Made by a program: the position numbers and the translations under genes
Source: Clostridium minihomine
GTDB taxonomy: Bacteria; Bacillota; Clostridia; Oscillospirales; Acutalibacteraceae
DNA: 64,000 bases
Assembly (NCBI RefSeq): GCF_900240385.1
Contig: NZ_OEQH01000001.1
Location: forward strand, 248,001-312,000
Direction of reading: 5' to 3'
The notes under the pieces: generated by a model
The model's database searches: none
Told to the model about the DNA's origin: nothing
The model's input: only the letters and a program-made list of their open reading frames with translations
Shown here: piece by piece, positions 40,824-49,900 of the stretch
How positions within the stretch are numbered: the first letter of the stretch is position 1
Layout: every line of letters starts with the position of its first letter

Positions 40824-41843
40824 TTACTCTCCCTGAAACAATTCGGGGTGGATAAATGCGGCAACATCCTCGTATAAATCTGAGAGGTCAAGGCTCCCCC
40901 GGATTGCATTGGTATAATCCGCCACCATGACATTCCCTGTTTGAATTGCCGTAACATTTTTTAAGCTGGGATTCTGCATCAGCAAATCCTTTGCGGCGCT
41001 GCTGTCTGACTTTTGAAATTCCGTAATAATGATTTTATCGGGATTTACCGAGAGAATTGATTCGGCAGACATTTCCACATAGGTGTCTTCGGACACTTTT
41101 ATGTACTCACCGCCCGCATCTTCCACCATTTCATCTATGATGCAGAGACTGGGCCCGTAATAGTAATAGGTGTCGTTCTGGCCACCGGCAAACAGCAGAA
41201 CCCGCGGCTTTTGGCTGGCTTGTGCCGCTTGGCTTTTGATTGCCTCAATGCGTGTTTCCTGATCCCGGATAAAAGCATTTGTTTTGTCTTCCATATTCAG
41301 TGCTGTTCCCAGATTGCTGATGTCATCAAAAAAACTGCCTATGGTACGTCCCACCGTATAATTAATGCCGGTCAGAACGGGAATTCCCCGGTCATTCCAG
41401 AAAGCAATACTTCCCAGGCGTTCGTCGGTAAACGCTGAGGACATGGCGACAATTAAATCCGGATTTAGGGCAAGAATCGATTCTTTGGAAGGCCACATAT
41501 CCGTAAGAAGAGGAAGCTGATGAATCGATTCCTCATATTTGGAATAGGATTTGTCCAGATACGCCAGACCCACAATTCGGTCTTGTTCTTCAAAATGAAT
41601 CATAAGCTCCGCAAGGCCCTGCCCGATTACCACAATCCGCTCCGGCTCTTTGGGAATGGTTTGCTCGATGAGTTTTCCCTTATCATCATAAATGGTTAAT
41701 TCCCTTGGGTATTGACTATCCTGCTGGGTTTGGCTTTGAGAAACCGAAGCCTTCTGTTCGGTCTGAATCGGTTGGGAACAAGCTGCCAATGCAGGGAAGC
41801 AAAGGGCGATTGCCAATAAAACTGATGCCGTCTTTTTAAACAT
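40824..41843 (-). CDS. Iron-siderophore ABC transporter substrate-binding lipoprotein
   Basis: A 339-residue binding protein with a lipobox (LAAC, Cys about residue 22) and the class III periplasmic-binding fold used for Fe-siderophores: PERIVVIGQGLAELMIHF, ALNPDLIVAM and SVNPDKIIITEF. It captures an iron chelate (or possibly cobalamin or heme) outside the cell and hands it to the FecCD/FecE pair. It is the first gene of a four-gene operon ending in a MATE exporter. The GGAGGAG site precedes the ATG. A DtxR-like palindrome lies 24-44 bases upstream, suggesting iron control. Confidence 0.94.
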   Translation of the reverse strand: MFKKTASVLLAIALCFPALAACSQPIQTEQKASVSQSQTQQDSQYPRELTIYDDKGKLIEQTIPKEPERIVVIGQGLAELMIHFEEQDRIVGLAYLDKSYSKYEESIHQLPLLTDMWPSKESILALNPDLIVAMSSAFTDERLGSIAFWNDRGIPVLTGINYTVGRTIGSFFDDISNLGTALNMEDKTNAFIRDQETRIEAIKSQAAQASQKPRVLLFAGGQNDTYYYYGPSLCIIDEMVEDAGGEYIKVSEDTYVEMSAESILSVNPDKIIITEFQKSDSSAAKDLLMQNPSLKNVTAIQTGNVMVADYTNAIRGSLDLSDLYEDVAAFIHPELFQGE

Positions 41844-41866
41844 GTATACTCCTCCTCTATCCTATT

Positions 41867-41887
41867 GGTTAGGGTTGGCTAACCTTA
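41867..41887 (-). promoter_or_regulatory. Palindromic operator before the siderophore operon (DtxR-like)
   Basis: GGTTAG (41867-41872) and CTAACC (41879-41884) form an inverted repeat with a 6-base centre. Read on the minus strand, TAAGGTTAGCCAACCCTAA (41887-41869) matches 17 of 19 positions of the DtxR/IdeR iron box as I recall it. The same GTTAG-N6-CTAAC pattern occurs before the AraC gene at 43141-43158. Either a DtxR-type iron repressor or the AraC protein could bind. Confidence 0.58.
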
Positions 41888-41999
41888 TGCGAAAACATGT
41901 CCGCTTATCATGCGTAGGATATTGTACCGCACAGGGGCCTTCGGGCTATACTTCTTGCCATGCCGATTTATGTTGAGAGAAATCCCGCATCGGATTCAT

Positions 42000-42028
42000 A
42001 AAAAAACCACAGGCCAAAAGCCTGTGGT
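42000..42028 (-). terminator. Terminator of the AraC gene
   Basis: ACCACAGGC and GCCTGTGGT (42006-42014, 42020-42028) form a perfect stem; on the minus strand it runs into a T tract. It separates the AraC transcript from the siderophore operon, which therefore needs its own promoter in 41844-41999. Confidence 0.9.
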
Positions 42029-42047
42029 GAAAAAGTGAATTTGAATT

Positions 42048-43088
42048 TTATTCCGGATTGCGCAGCAGAGAAGCTTCGCGGTATTTGAGCGGAGTAACCT
42101 GATACTGCCGTTTAAAGGCAGCGCAGAAATTACTGGGGGTGGAATAGCCGCTGTCATAAGCGATTTCATGGATGGTTTTTTCGGTGCTTAACAGCATGGT
42201 AGCGGCACGCTGTAAGGCCAGTTTTCGGTGATAGCTGAATATGGTATCGCCATAAACCAGTTTAAATCCTTTGGTCAGCTTTTTGGGGTTCATCACCAGC
42301 ATTTCTGACAAAGCGGGAATGCTGGGCAATTCAAACGGCTGTTCCAACAGGATTTGAGGGATCTCTTTGATTTTTTGCAATTCATAAGGACTGAGTGCCG
42401 TCATTTGAACGGTTTCGTATTTCATCACTTCATCTGATACGATTAAAGACAGCACTTCCATGACCTTGCTTTCATAAAACAGAGTGCGGGATTTTACAGG
42501 CAGGCGGCAATTGTATATTTGAAGAAAAATATTGGCGATCTCCGGCGGAGTGTTCAGGCCCAGATAATATTCCGAACGAAGCCGCTCTTCCAAGGCTTCT
42601 ATTGTGTCATTCCACACGTCGATGCCGGCGCTTCCAAAATAGAATGGCAGAGCCTGTTTATTGGCTGTAATCGAAACGCCCTGATATTTTTGGCCGGCCC
42701 GGCGTTTGATGGTTCCCTTCATATCCTGCGATAAAGACACAGACAAATGGTTGGGGCCAAAGCGAGTGTCACCGGCTTTTTCTTCTGTAATATCCATCCA
42801 CCCGTCCATGCAGTATTCGATTTCAAAATAGTCTTCTGTCAAATCGAACACGGTTACGATATCTTTGGAAAACACAAAATCAAACAGTAGCAGCATCACG
42901 TTACCCAGCAAATTATAAATCTGTATTGTGCCGGTTCCGTATTCGGGTTTGATGTCGTAAACTGTTCCTTTGCTTAAATGATGATTGGGCAAGAAACGAG
43001 CATCCCCAATTTGCTCATGCATGGCGGTATATTGCTCCAGCATGGCATCATATCCGTTTTTTGAATGGATGTGGAACTCTATTTCCAT
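42048..43088 (-). CDS. AraC-family transcriptional regulator
   Basis: A 346-residue regulator with a long N-terminal effector region and a C-terminal AraC double helix-turn-helix (about residues 240-340): MVMNPKKLTKGFKLVYGDTIF in the first half (shortened: NPKKLTKGFKLVYG), then HEIAYDSGYSTPSNFCAAFKR (shortened: IAYDSGYSTPSNFCAAFKR) and the final YQVTPLKYRE. The ATG at 43088 has AAAGGAG 7 bases upstream. AraC proteins of this build often activate siderophore importers in response to the chelate itself; its position just upstream of the importer supports that. Its promoter carries the GTTAG-N6-CTAAC palindrome. Confidence 0.92.
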   Translation of the reverse strand: MEIEFHIHSKNGYDAMLEQYTAMHEQIGDARFLPNHHLSKGTVYDIKPEYGTGTIQIYNLLGNVMLLLFDFVFSKDIVTVFDLTEDYFEIEYCMDGWMDITEEKAGDTRFGPNHLSVSLSQDMKGTIKRRAGQKYQGVSITANKQALPFYFGSAGIDVWNDTIEALEERLRSEYYLGLNTPPEIANIFLQIYNCRLPVKSRTLFYESKVMEVLSLIVSDEVMKYETVQMTALSPYELQKIKEIPQILLEQPFELPSIPALSEMLVMNPKKLTKGFKLVYGDTIFSYHRKLALQRAATMLLSTEKTIHEIAYDSGYSTPSNFCAAFKRQYQVTPLKYREASLLRNPE

Positions 43089-43140
43089 GGACAAGCTCCT
43101 TTCTTGTGTTACCTTGGACTGTAATCCAATCTTCCGCATT

Positions 43141-43170
43141 AGTTAGCGGATTCTAACTGTGAGAATTATA
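43141..43170 (-). promoter_or_regulatory. AraC-gene promoter region with GTTAG-N6-CTAAC palindrome
   Basis: On the minus strand a TATAAT (43170-43165) with TGGAAA 17 bp upstream is a plausible promoter. Immediately downstream, AGTTAG (43141-43146) and CTAACT (43153-43158) form an inverted repeat with a 6-base centre, the same pattern as before the siderophore operon. The position after the -10 fits repression. Confidence 0.52.
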
Positions 43171-43374
43171 ACACATATTCTGCATGATTTCCAGCGGAAT
43201 AATGAGTATGTTCAGCGGCTGGAAGGGGAATTTTTAAGAGCCAAAAACGAAATTCCTGTCACAGTGGACAGAGCAGCATAAATATGTGTGCTTTTTAGCC
43301 ATTGCTGATTTGTGCTGGTAGATCATCCCTTGTTTTATGAGAGTGTAATGCCTGGGATTCTGTAAACATACAGG

Positions 43375-43405
43375 AAAAACGGCCCTTGCCATTTGACAAG
43401 AGCCG
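43375..43405 (-). terminator. Probable terminator of the 47-residue protein gene
   Basis: CGGCCCTTG (43380-43388) and CAAGAGCCG (43397-43405) pair with one mismatch, and on the minus strand a run of five Ts follows. The gap from here up to the AraC promoter holds no gene. Confidence 0.62.
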
Positions 43406-43411
43406 CAGAAT

Positions 43412-43555
43412 TTATTTCCCATCTACAATATTTTGCAGACATCGCATTAAGTCGTTTAGTGTATAAAGCTTTACCTCACGTTTCATAATTTCATCTTTTA
43501 AATCGATTGGCAAAGAATCAAAACGGCTCCGTATCTTCGGGTCAATATATGCCAT
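43412..43555 (-). CDS. 47-residue conserved-looking small protein
   Basis: The ATG at 43555 has GAGGTG 6 bases upstream; a longer open frame extends further but lacks support. The product starts AYIDPKIRSRFDSLPIDLKDEI and ends MRCLQNIVDGK (both shortened forms of a helical pattern). I have the impression of similar short clostridial proteins (I-D-P-x-I ... F-x-S-L ... D-L-x-x-x-I) but know no function for them. Monocistronic. Confidence 0.58.
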   Translation of the reverse strand: MAYIDPKIRSRFDSLPIDLKDEIMKREVKLYTLNDLMRCLQNIVDGK

Positions 43556-43825
43556 AAAAATCACCTCAACTTTAGAATGTCCAATTTTATGAAAAAATTC
43601 AGCCAGTGACAGAGTAAAAATCAACGGATCAGAAAGATTTTTTATCATAAAAATATAGCAAATAGAGCTTTCGGGGATCTATTTTTATTTTTTTATGGCT
43701 CTTTTCATTCAGAAGTTTATCTGTTATACTATTTTTGTTAGTTTAAGTTAACACATGAAATGCCTTTTTAAAAGGGAGAGAACTTGGTGTGACAGCGTTG
43801 TGTCATAAGAAAGGAGCCCAAATTT

Positions 43826-44653
43826 ATGGAGCAAAAACCGAACTTGGAAAGCCAAACGGTGCAAAGCACCATGCTGTTGCCCCTTTGGGGCCGTGCGACA
43901 GCCAGTAAAAGGCATTCGGATATTTTGTATGATGAACAAGCCATTGAAATCATTGACAACTATGATTTCGATTTTAGCAGCATTGCCAGTACGTTCGGTG
44001 AATTCAGCGGACTTTGTTATGTGGTGCGTGCTCGAAAAATAGAAGATGCGGTTCGCCGTTTTATTCAAATGCATCCGCGGGCTACCATTGTCAATATCGG
44101 TGCAGGTCTGGATACGGCTTTTTCCCGAATAGATAATGGAAGCATTCGTTGGTATAACCTGGATTTACCCGATTCCATTGCGTTTCGTCGCCGCTTTCTG
44201 CCGGATTCGGAGCGCAATGTGAGTGTTGCCAAATCACTGATGGATACCAGTTGGTTTGATGATGTGATTTTCTCACCGGAAGATGGAATCTTTTTTGTTT
44301 CCGGGGGTGTATTCTTTTATTTTAAAGAAGAACAGCTGCGTGAAATCTTCAGCGCTATGGCAAAGCGCTTCCCCGGCGGAGAGCTGTATTTTGATGCGGA
44401 ATCCAAAGGGGCGGTAAAGAAATCTAACGCTATGGTACAAAAAACGGGGAATATGGGCGCTATGATGTATTTCTACGTTAATGATGCCAAGATGTTGGAG
44501 TCATGGTCGCCGCGGATCCATTTGGTTGCCTGTGAAGGCGGATTTGAAGGGGTTCCTTTGAGCAAACAATTGGGTATGAAAATGCGGCTGATTGTAAAAC
44601 TGTTTGACTGGACGAAGATGATGAAGTTTGTTCATTTGCGTTTTGAGAAATAA
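43826..44653 (+). CDS. Class I SAM-dependent methyltransferase, leucine carboxyl methyltransferase family
   Basis: A 275-residue protein of the Ppm1/Ppm2/Tcmp family. Motif I is ATIVNIGAGLDTAFSRID, the typical vxxGxGxDtxxxR form; WYNLDLPDSI gives the acidic SAM contact; and a helical N-terminal cap includes LYDEQAIEII. Family members methylate carboxyl or hydroxyl groups in polyketides and small molecules. No biosynthetic cluster is adjacent, so the substrate is open. AAGAAAGGAG precedes the ATG. Confidence 0.87.
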   Translation: MEQKPNLESQTVQSTMLLPLWGRATASKRHSDILYDEQAIEIIDNYDFDFSSIASTFGEFSGLCYVVRARKIEDAVRRFIQMHPRATIVNIGAGLDTAFSRIDNGSIRWYNLDLPDSIAFRRRFLPDSERNVSVAKSLMDTSWFDDVIFSPEDGIFFVSGGVFFYFKEEQLREIFSAMAKRFPGGELYFDAESKGAVKKSNAMVQKTGNMGAMMYFYVNDAKMLESWSPRIHLVACEGGFEGVPLSKQLGMKMRLIVKLFDWTKMMKFVHLRFEK

Positions 44654-44666
44654 ATGAAATTCGTGT

Positions 44667-44702
44667 AATAAGGCCACCCCATTTTGGGGTGGCCTTATTT
44701 AC
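44667..44702. terminator. Strong bidirectional terminator
   Basis: AATAAGGCCACCCC (44667-44680) pairs perfectly with GGGGTGGCCTTATT (44686-44699) around ATTTT. It ends the methyltransferase transcript and may serve the convergent gene. Confidence 0.9.
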
Positions 44703-44821
44703 ATATGTAATTTTAGGGCAGAGCCGTTCCTTTGGCATTTTTATCATTCAAATCCTGTTGTTACAAACAAGTGTAGTTTCTTTATGGGGCATGGACGATT
44801 CGATTGGTTTCTCAGCCGAAT

Positions 44822-45187
44822 TTAAAAAGGCCGGCCGCACTTGGGGCAGTAAGAAAAATTTTGCTCTGTCGAATACCCACAGTATGCACATCGTTTTCCC
44901 ATGGGCTGGCCATGAAAAAATTGAAGATAGCTGGGGTTTAGCTCTGTTACATAGCCCTTGGCAATTTGAGTTCCCAAATCGGGGTTGATTTCGCTGACAG
45001 ATTGGCAACAGGTGGTTTTGATAAAATATCGCTTCTCCCATTTCAGAAGCGGAAGAAAAAACACATGCAGGCTTTGATAGGTCATTGTTGCTTCCAGGCT
45101 TCCATATCGGCCACAGCAGGGGCAAGTTATTTTCTGCTCAAAATTTAGCTTTTTTTCCCCGGGGGTTACTCCCATAATCAGGAACAT
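44822..45187 (-). CDS. Zinc-ribbon protein
   Basis: A 121-residue protein with Cys pairs in CPCCGRYG (about residue 22), TTCC (about 59), CAYCGY (about 100) and CPKCGRPF at the very end. The middle part FFLPLLKWEKRYFIKTTCC is a pattern I have seen in small bacterial zinc-ribbon proteins with a C-terminal CxxCG...CPxCG ribbon. Likely a structural zinc protein or nucleic-acid-binding accessory. The start at 45187 has only a distant AAAGGT; an ATG 12 bases inside is an alternative. Confidence 0.66.
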   Translation of the reverse strand: MFLIMGVTPGEKKLNFEQKITCPCCGRYGSLEATMTYQSLHVFFLPLLKWEKRYFIKTTCCQSVSEINPDLGTQIAKGYVTELNPSYLQFFHGQPMGKRCAYCGYSTEQNFSYCPKCGRPF

Positions 45188-45457
45188 TGTTTCACACCAG
45201 ACCTTTCCTGCATTGTAATACCCTTATTATAAGGGATATCCGGTCTTTTGAAAAGAGGCGAAAGAGCAGGAAGTGACACGGCTGTAATTTGACAGAATAT
45301 TTCTTCTGTAATAGAATAAAATTAATATAAAACAGCAGAAGCTGGCAGAAAGCCCCCGGACAATCTGCGGATAAAAAAGCCTGACGGCAAAAGGTTTTAT
45401 GAAAACAGCTTTTTGTTTCGGCAAGAACCGCAACGTGATTTATGGAGAAATACACAA

Positions 45458-46225
45458 ATGAATCTATATGAAAAACATGTTCAGGAAGAACTGGAACGCT
45501 GGCACAGCGACATTGTAAAGAGTGCCGGAATGTTTGAAAAAACCTCGAAAGAGATTCAAAGGCAGGCAAACAAACTGATTCCCCAAAAAGTGCAGGACGC
45601 CATTACTGTTTCGGTGGAAAAGATGGTGCAGGCAGTTTTGTCCGGTTCGGTTATGCTTTCGATTGAGGAAGATACCTCAGACCTATCACTGGCAGAACGG
45701 GATTTTTTAGTTCAGAATCTGTTTCAAACTTATCAAAAAACAGCGGTTACCGAAGGGGTTGCTTTGGGGGCAGGCGGTGTTTTGATAGGCTTGGCCGATT
45801 TGCCGGTGCTGATGAGCATTAAGATAAAGTTTTTGTTTGACTGCGCCCGATTGTATGGCTTTGATACCAGCCGGCAGGAAGAACGCTTGTACCTTCTTTA
45901 TATCTTTCAACTGGCTTTTTCCAGCAGAAAGCACCGGCTGCGTGCTTTTCGGGTTTTGCAGGATTGGGAATTCAGGCCGACTCCTTCAGTGGATTGGGAA
46001 AAATTCCAGATGGAATACCGGGATTATCTGGATTTGGCAAAGCTTTTGCAGTTGATGCCGGTGATTGGAAGTGTGGCCGGGGGTGCTGCCAACTATAATT
46101 TAATGAACCGGCTGAAAGATAATGTGATGAATTGTTACCGCATGCGAATTACCGGAACAAGATGGCCAAAAGGGCATGAAAAACCGCTTCTTCGACTGGC
46201 CGAAAAACACAGTGCTGGTGGCTGA
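45458..46225 (+). CDS. EcsC-family protein
   Basis: A 255-residue protein of the EcsC family (PF12787): an N-terminal helical segment, then TEGVALGAGGVLIGLADLPVLMSIKIKFLFDCA (shortened: GVLIGLADLPVLMSIKIKF) and a C-terminal hydrophobic VIGSVAGGAANY. EcsC was named after a B. subtilis operon with the ABC transporter EcsAB; its own function is unresolved. No ecsAB genes are next to it here. The ATG at 45458 has TATGGAG 9 bases upstream; the open frame continues further up. Confidence 0.86.
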   Translation: MNLYEKHVQEELERWHSDIVKSAGMFEKTSKEIQRQANKLIPQKVQDAITVSVEKMVQAVLSGSVMLSIEEDTSDLSLAERDFLVQNLFQTYQKTAVTEGVALGAGGVLIGLADLPVLMSIKIKFLFDCARLYGFDTSRQEERLYLLYIFQLAFSSRKHRLRAFRVLQDWEFRPTPSVDWEKFQMEYRDYLDLAKLLQLMPVIGSVAGGAANYNLMNRLKDNVMNCYRMRITGTRWPKGHEKPLLRLAEKHSAGG

Positions 46226-46320
46226 TTTTGAACTGAGGATGCTTCTTGTTGGGTGGGCATCCAATGTTGCGCAATTGATGTTCACTTTCTATTTTAAAAA
46301 ACAGAGCCGATTATTCACAA

Positions 46321-46365
46321 AAACGGTTTGTGTCAAGATCTTTGACACAAACCGTTTTTTTTTAT
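46321..46365 (+). terminator. Strong rho-independent terminator
   Basis: A 16-bp perfect stem (46321-46336 with 46342-46357; left arm AAACGGTTTGTGTCAA) is followed by a long T run. It ends the EcsC transcript. Confidence 0.92.
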
Positions 46366-46510
46366 TGTGAGTCATTTCTCTTGGGATATGTTTCATGATA
46401 GAAGGAATCCATCGAAAAAATAGTGAAAATCCATTGCTCAGTTCAGTGGAATGGCATATAGTGACTTGAATTTGAATCCCAAAGAAGCGAATCTCAAATG
46501 AATGGGATGT

Positions 46511-46524
46511 GCAAAGCGCTTTGC
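46511..46524. repeat. 14-bp perfect palindrome
   Basis: GCAAAGCGCTTTGC with a central CG is symmetric like a LacI-family operator. It is about 465 bases upstream of the adhesin start. Confidence 0.4.
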
Positions 46525-46836
46525 GCCCCGTTTTTTTACTGTACAGTCCAATCGAATGACGGGGTTATTGCTGCGTTGTGACAGCAACAAAGGACTGGTG
46601 AGGAAGCCCTTTGTTTTACTTGTTTACAAAATGGCCGGATTGAAAGACCAGTCAGGCTATTTCGAAAATTTTGAATTGAAAAAATCGGTTTAAATATAAG
46701 AATAAACAAAAAACAAAATAAATGGAAATAAATAACAAAATAAAAATTGGTTAGTTTTCTTCCAAAGTTAGAGAATCGACTAATTTGTATTGGAAGAAAA
46801 ATCAATTTGTTACCAGCAAAATGGTGATTACGATAA

Positions 46837-46851
46837 AAAGAATGATTATCA
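46837..46851. promoter_or_regulatory. Weak Fur-box-like sequence
   Basis: AAAGAATGATTATCA matches 11 of 14 defined positions of the 7-1-7 Fur box (TGATAATNATTATCA), with one perfect half site. It is 138 bases before the adhesin start. In such AT-rich DNA chance matches are common. Confidence 0.22.
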
Positions 46852-46988
46852 ATTACAATAATTTTGCGTATGATTTAGAATAGAAAACAGAATTACGTCT
46901 TAGGTTCTTTTCAAGGGAAAAGAAACGTAAAAATGGCAAAAGAAATCAATTGTTTTATAAGCACAACCGATTAGGATGAGGAGGATTT

Positions 46989-49900
46989 TTGATGAAAAAT
47001 TGGACAGGGAAAAGAGCAATAGCCCTATTTTTATGCTTTTTGCTGTCTTTTCAATTGCTGCCGCTAACGGCGTTAGGTGCAGAGGGAGAAGAGGAAGGCG
47101 ACACTGGAAATAAAGAAGTGAATTTACTTGTCGAAGGCGGCAAATTTACAACCCCAGAAATGTTTGAGGCATTCGACTTAATCGCTTCGGTAACAGACAA
47201 AAAGCTAACGCTTAATTTTGATATGAAACTGAATGATGATTCTGAAGTGAAAGCATCAGTAGGGGAATATTTAGAGTCTTATTTAGAAGAGCTGAAACTG
47301 CCAGATCCAATAGAAGAGGCAGATGACTTTCGAAAGGCTGTAGATGATTTACTGACAAAGGGGGCACTGGCGGAAGATGATGAAAACTTCCCCCCAATTA
47401 CCTTTGAGTTTTCTTTGAAATTCGATAAAGATACTTTTGGTTCTCTGGAACAACTAAAAGGGACCTTTCCGTTGGAATTTGATGAGGCGAATGCTCCTAA
47501 GGGTAAATTGAAAATCGGAGAATATACGATTCAGGCAGACGGTGAGGATACTCTTACAATAAAAGGCAGTTTAAATAAGATTATTTATAATCGAGATGAA
47601 GTTGCTGCTGGTGGAGAATTAAATGTCACCATTACCAAAGAGGGAGATGGTGAAACACAGCCAAATTTAGATTTAGAGGATGGCATTATCAGCGTTAACG
47701 TGACCTTTTCTGGCGGCAGTGAACCCGGCGGCGGGGAAAAGGACAAATATCAGCTGACAAAAGAAGCTTCTGCGATTACAGAAGCAGATTCGGATCACTT
47801 TTTGACTTATACCATCAAAGCGACTGCACCCAAAGAGAAAACACTGGAGGGAATGACGTTGGTAGACCCCATTCCGGAGGGGTTAATGGTAACCGCTGTC
47901 GAGTTAAATGAAGTGCCATTAGAAAAAGATGCTGAAACAGGAAACGGTAAATATAGTTATCCGGCGGCTTCTGGTGAAGAAGAGAATTCTTCCAATGTGT
48001 TGAAATACACCTTCGGCGAAGAGGCAAAGGATCTTACCGAAGCTACTTTCGTCGTCACCACAATGATGACGGCTGAAATGTATCAAAAGTATTTAGCTGA
48101 AAAAAGTCCTTCCTTTACCTTTACCAATCAGGCCGAATTATGGGGTGAAAACTCTACGGATCCCGATGCGGTATCGAATAAGGTTACCTCAAAGCTTTCC
48201 GGTTCTTTTATGACGAAGGAAGGCAAGCGTGGTGAACTGAACAGCCCGTATTATAATTGGACGATTCAGGCCAACACCTATTTTACCGGAATCAATGGCA
48301 CGGTATATCTGATAGATTCCATACAAGGGGTCAAGGATACCCATATGTATGAAGAAGTATCCGGCAAAGTTCCATTCACAGTCAATGGAACCTCTGGTGA
48401 AGCAACCAAAGAAACAAAATCTTCCAAATATATTCCTTATTCTGATCTTTCTAAGTTAATGGAGTTGACGAAAGAACAAAGAGAGACAGTTTTTGAAAGT
48501 TTAGATCAGTTGACAAATGATGGCGCGAAAGCGGTTTATTATGTCAATGACGACAAGAACGAAGCTGTTATGATCATTCCTTTAAAGAAGGATGATTTGA
48601 ATAAACCCCTTATCGTAACCTACCGAACCGAGGTTAAAAAGGCTATTACAGAGGATACCAAAAATGTACAGCTGCAGAATGAAGCCACAATGCTGTGGAA
48701 GTCTGGCACTGTCGAATATGGCCCGGGGCCAGGAAATGAATGGTCTGATGATTTCGCATTTAATATTTCTAAGGAAGGCACCTTGGATTACAGCCTGTTC
48801 CAAAAATCAAAAGGCAGCTACCAAGAGAATGAGGATGGCAAGCATCACGAGGATGCCAGACTGCTGACTTGGAATTTCACAGTGAATATGAGCAGTCAGG
48901 AAATTACCGATGCGGTCATTACCGATATTCTGAACAATAAGGAACAGCAGCTGGAAAGCATTAATTACCGGATACTGACCAGAACAACTGATTTGAAAAA
49001 TCGGAAGTACGGTTCTGGATGGATAGAAATAAAAGCAGATACCGATACCAGCGAAAAACCTTATTATACGGAAACAAAGAATAAAAATGATGATACGACC
49101 ACATATCAAATTCATCTGGATAAGATTTTAGAAAGCCAGGTTTATGAACTGCAATTCATCACTCGCGTTGTTGACCCTTCCATTTTAAATCAAAATGGCA
49201 GTAAGGTTCTAGAAAATGAAGCCACATTTACAGGAGAGATTAAAGAAAAGCCAGTAACGGGTAAGGGAAAAGCAGAAAAAAAGATTCCCAACACGATTCT
49301 GGAAAAAGAGAATGTGGATTCTGAGGGAAAACAAGGCAATTATTATGATTATGAAAATCATCAGCTCTATTGGAAGGTGAAAATGAACCGCAGTCATGCG
49401 TCCATTCTTGCCGGTGCGGTGCTGACGGATACTTTGCCTGACGAGACGACCTTTGGCGAGTTAAAGGAAGTAACCAGAATTTCCAGTACAGGAGTATCCC
49501 AAAAAGGAACGATTCATGGCACTACCGTAACATTTGAAAATGGACAGAAAGTTACGGTAAAGAATGCGGATCCTGCCAAGGGCAAAGTGACATTTACGGT
49601 TGATAAAGAATTTGATGATACCTTTGAATTCTTATTTACTACCGTTGTAGATGACGCGCTTCGGGAAAAAATTGCGAAGCAGAAGGACGAATCCGGAGTA
49701 TTAAACCCGTGGTATTCCTTTACGAACGAAGTAAAATTGAATGGATTTGTTCAGGATCCCACGGATAAGGATGGCCCTGGTGTTGCGATTGAAGCTTCTG
49801 CTTCGGTCACACATGATGTGAATCTTCCTTCTATCACCAAAACCGGTGAATATTTTCATATGAAGGATTACCCCGATTATGGAACGGTGTCTTACGCTCA

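Larger units (their letters stand above)
46366..46988. other. AT-rich region upstream of the adhesin gene
   Basis: No convincing gene; a 63-codon frame at 46502-46693 lacks a ribosome site. It contains a perfect palindrome at 46511-46524, a TTGCTG/CAGCAA inverted repeat around 46566-46585 and a weak Fur-box-like sequence at 46837-46851. The adhesin promoter must lie in the A/T-rich 46690-46960 part, but no -35/-10 pair is outstanding. Confidence 0.5.
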
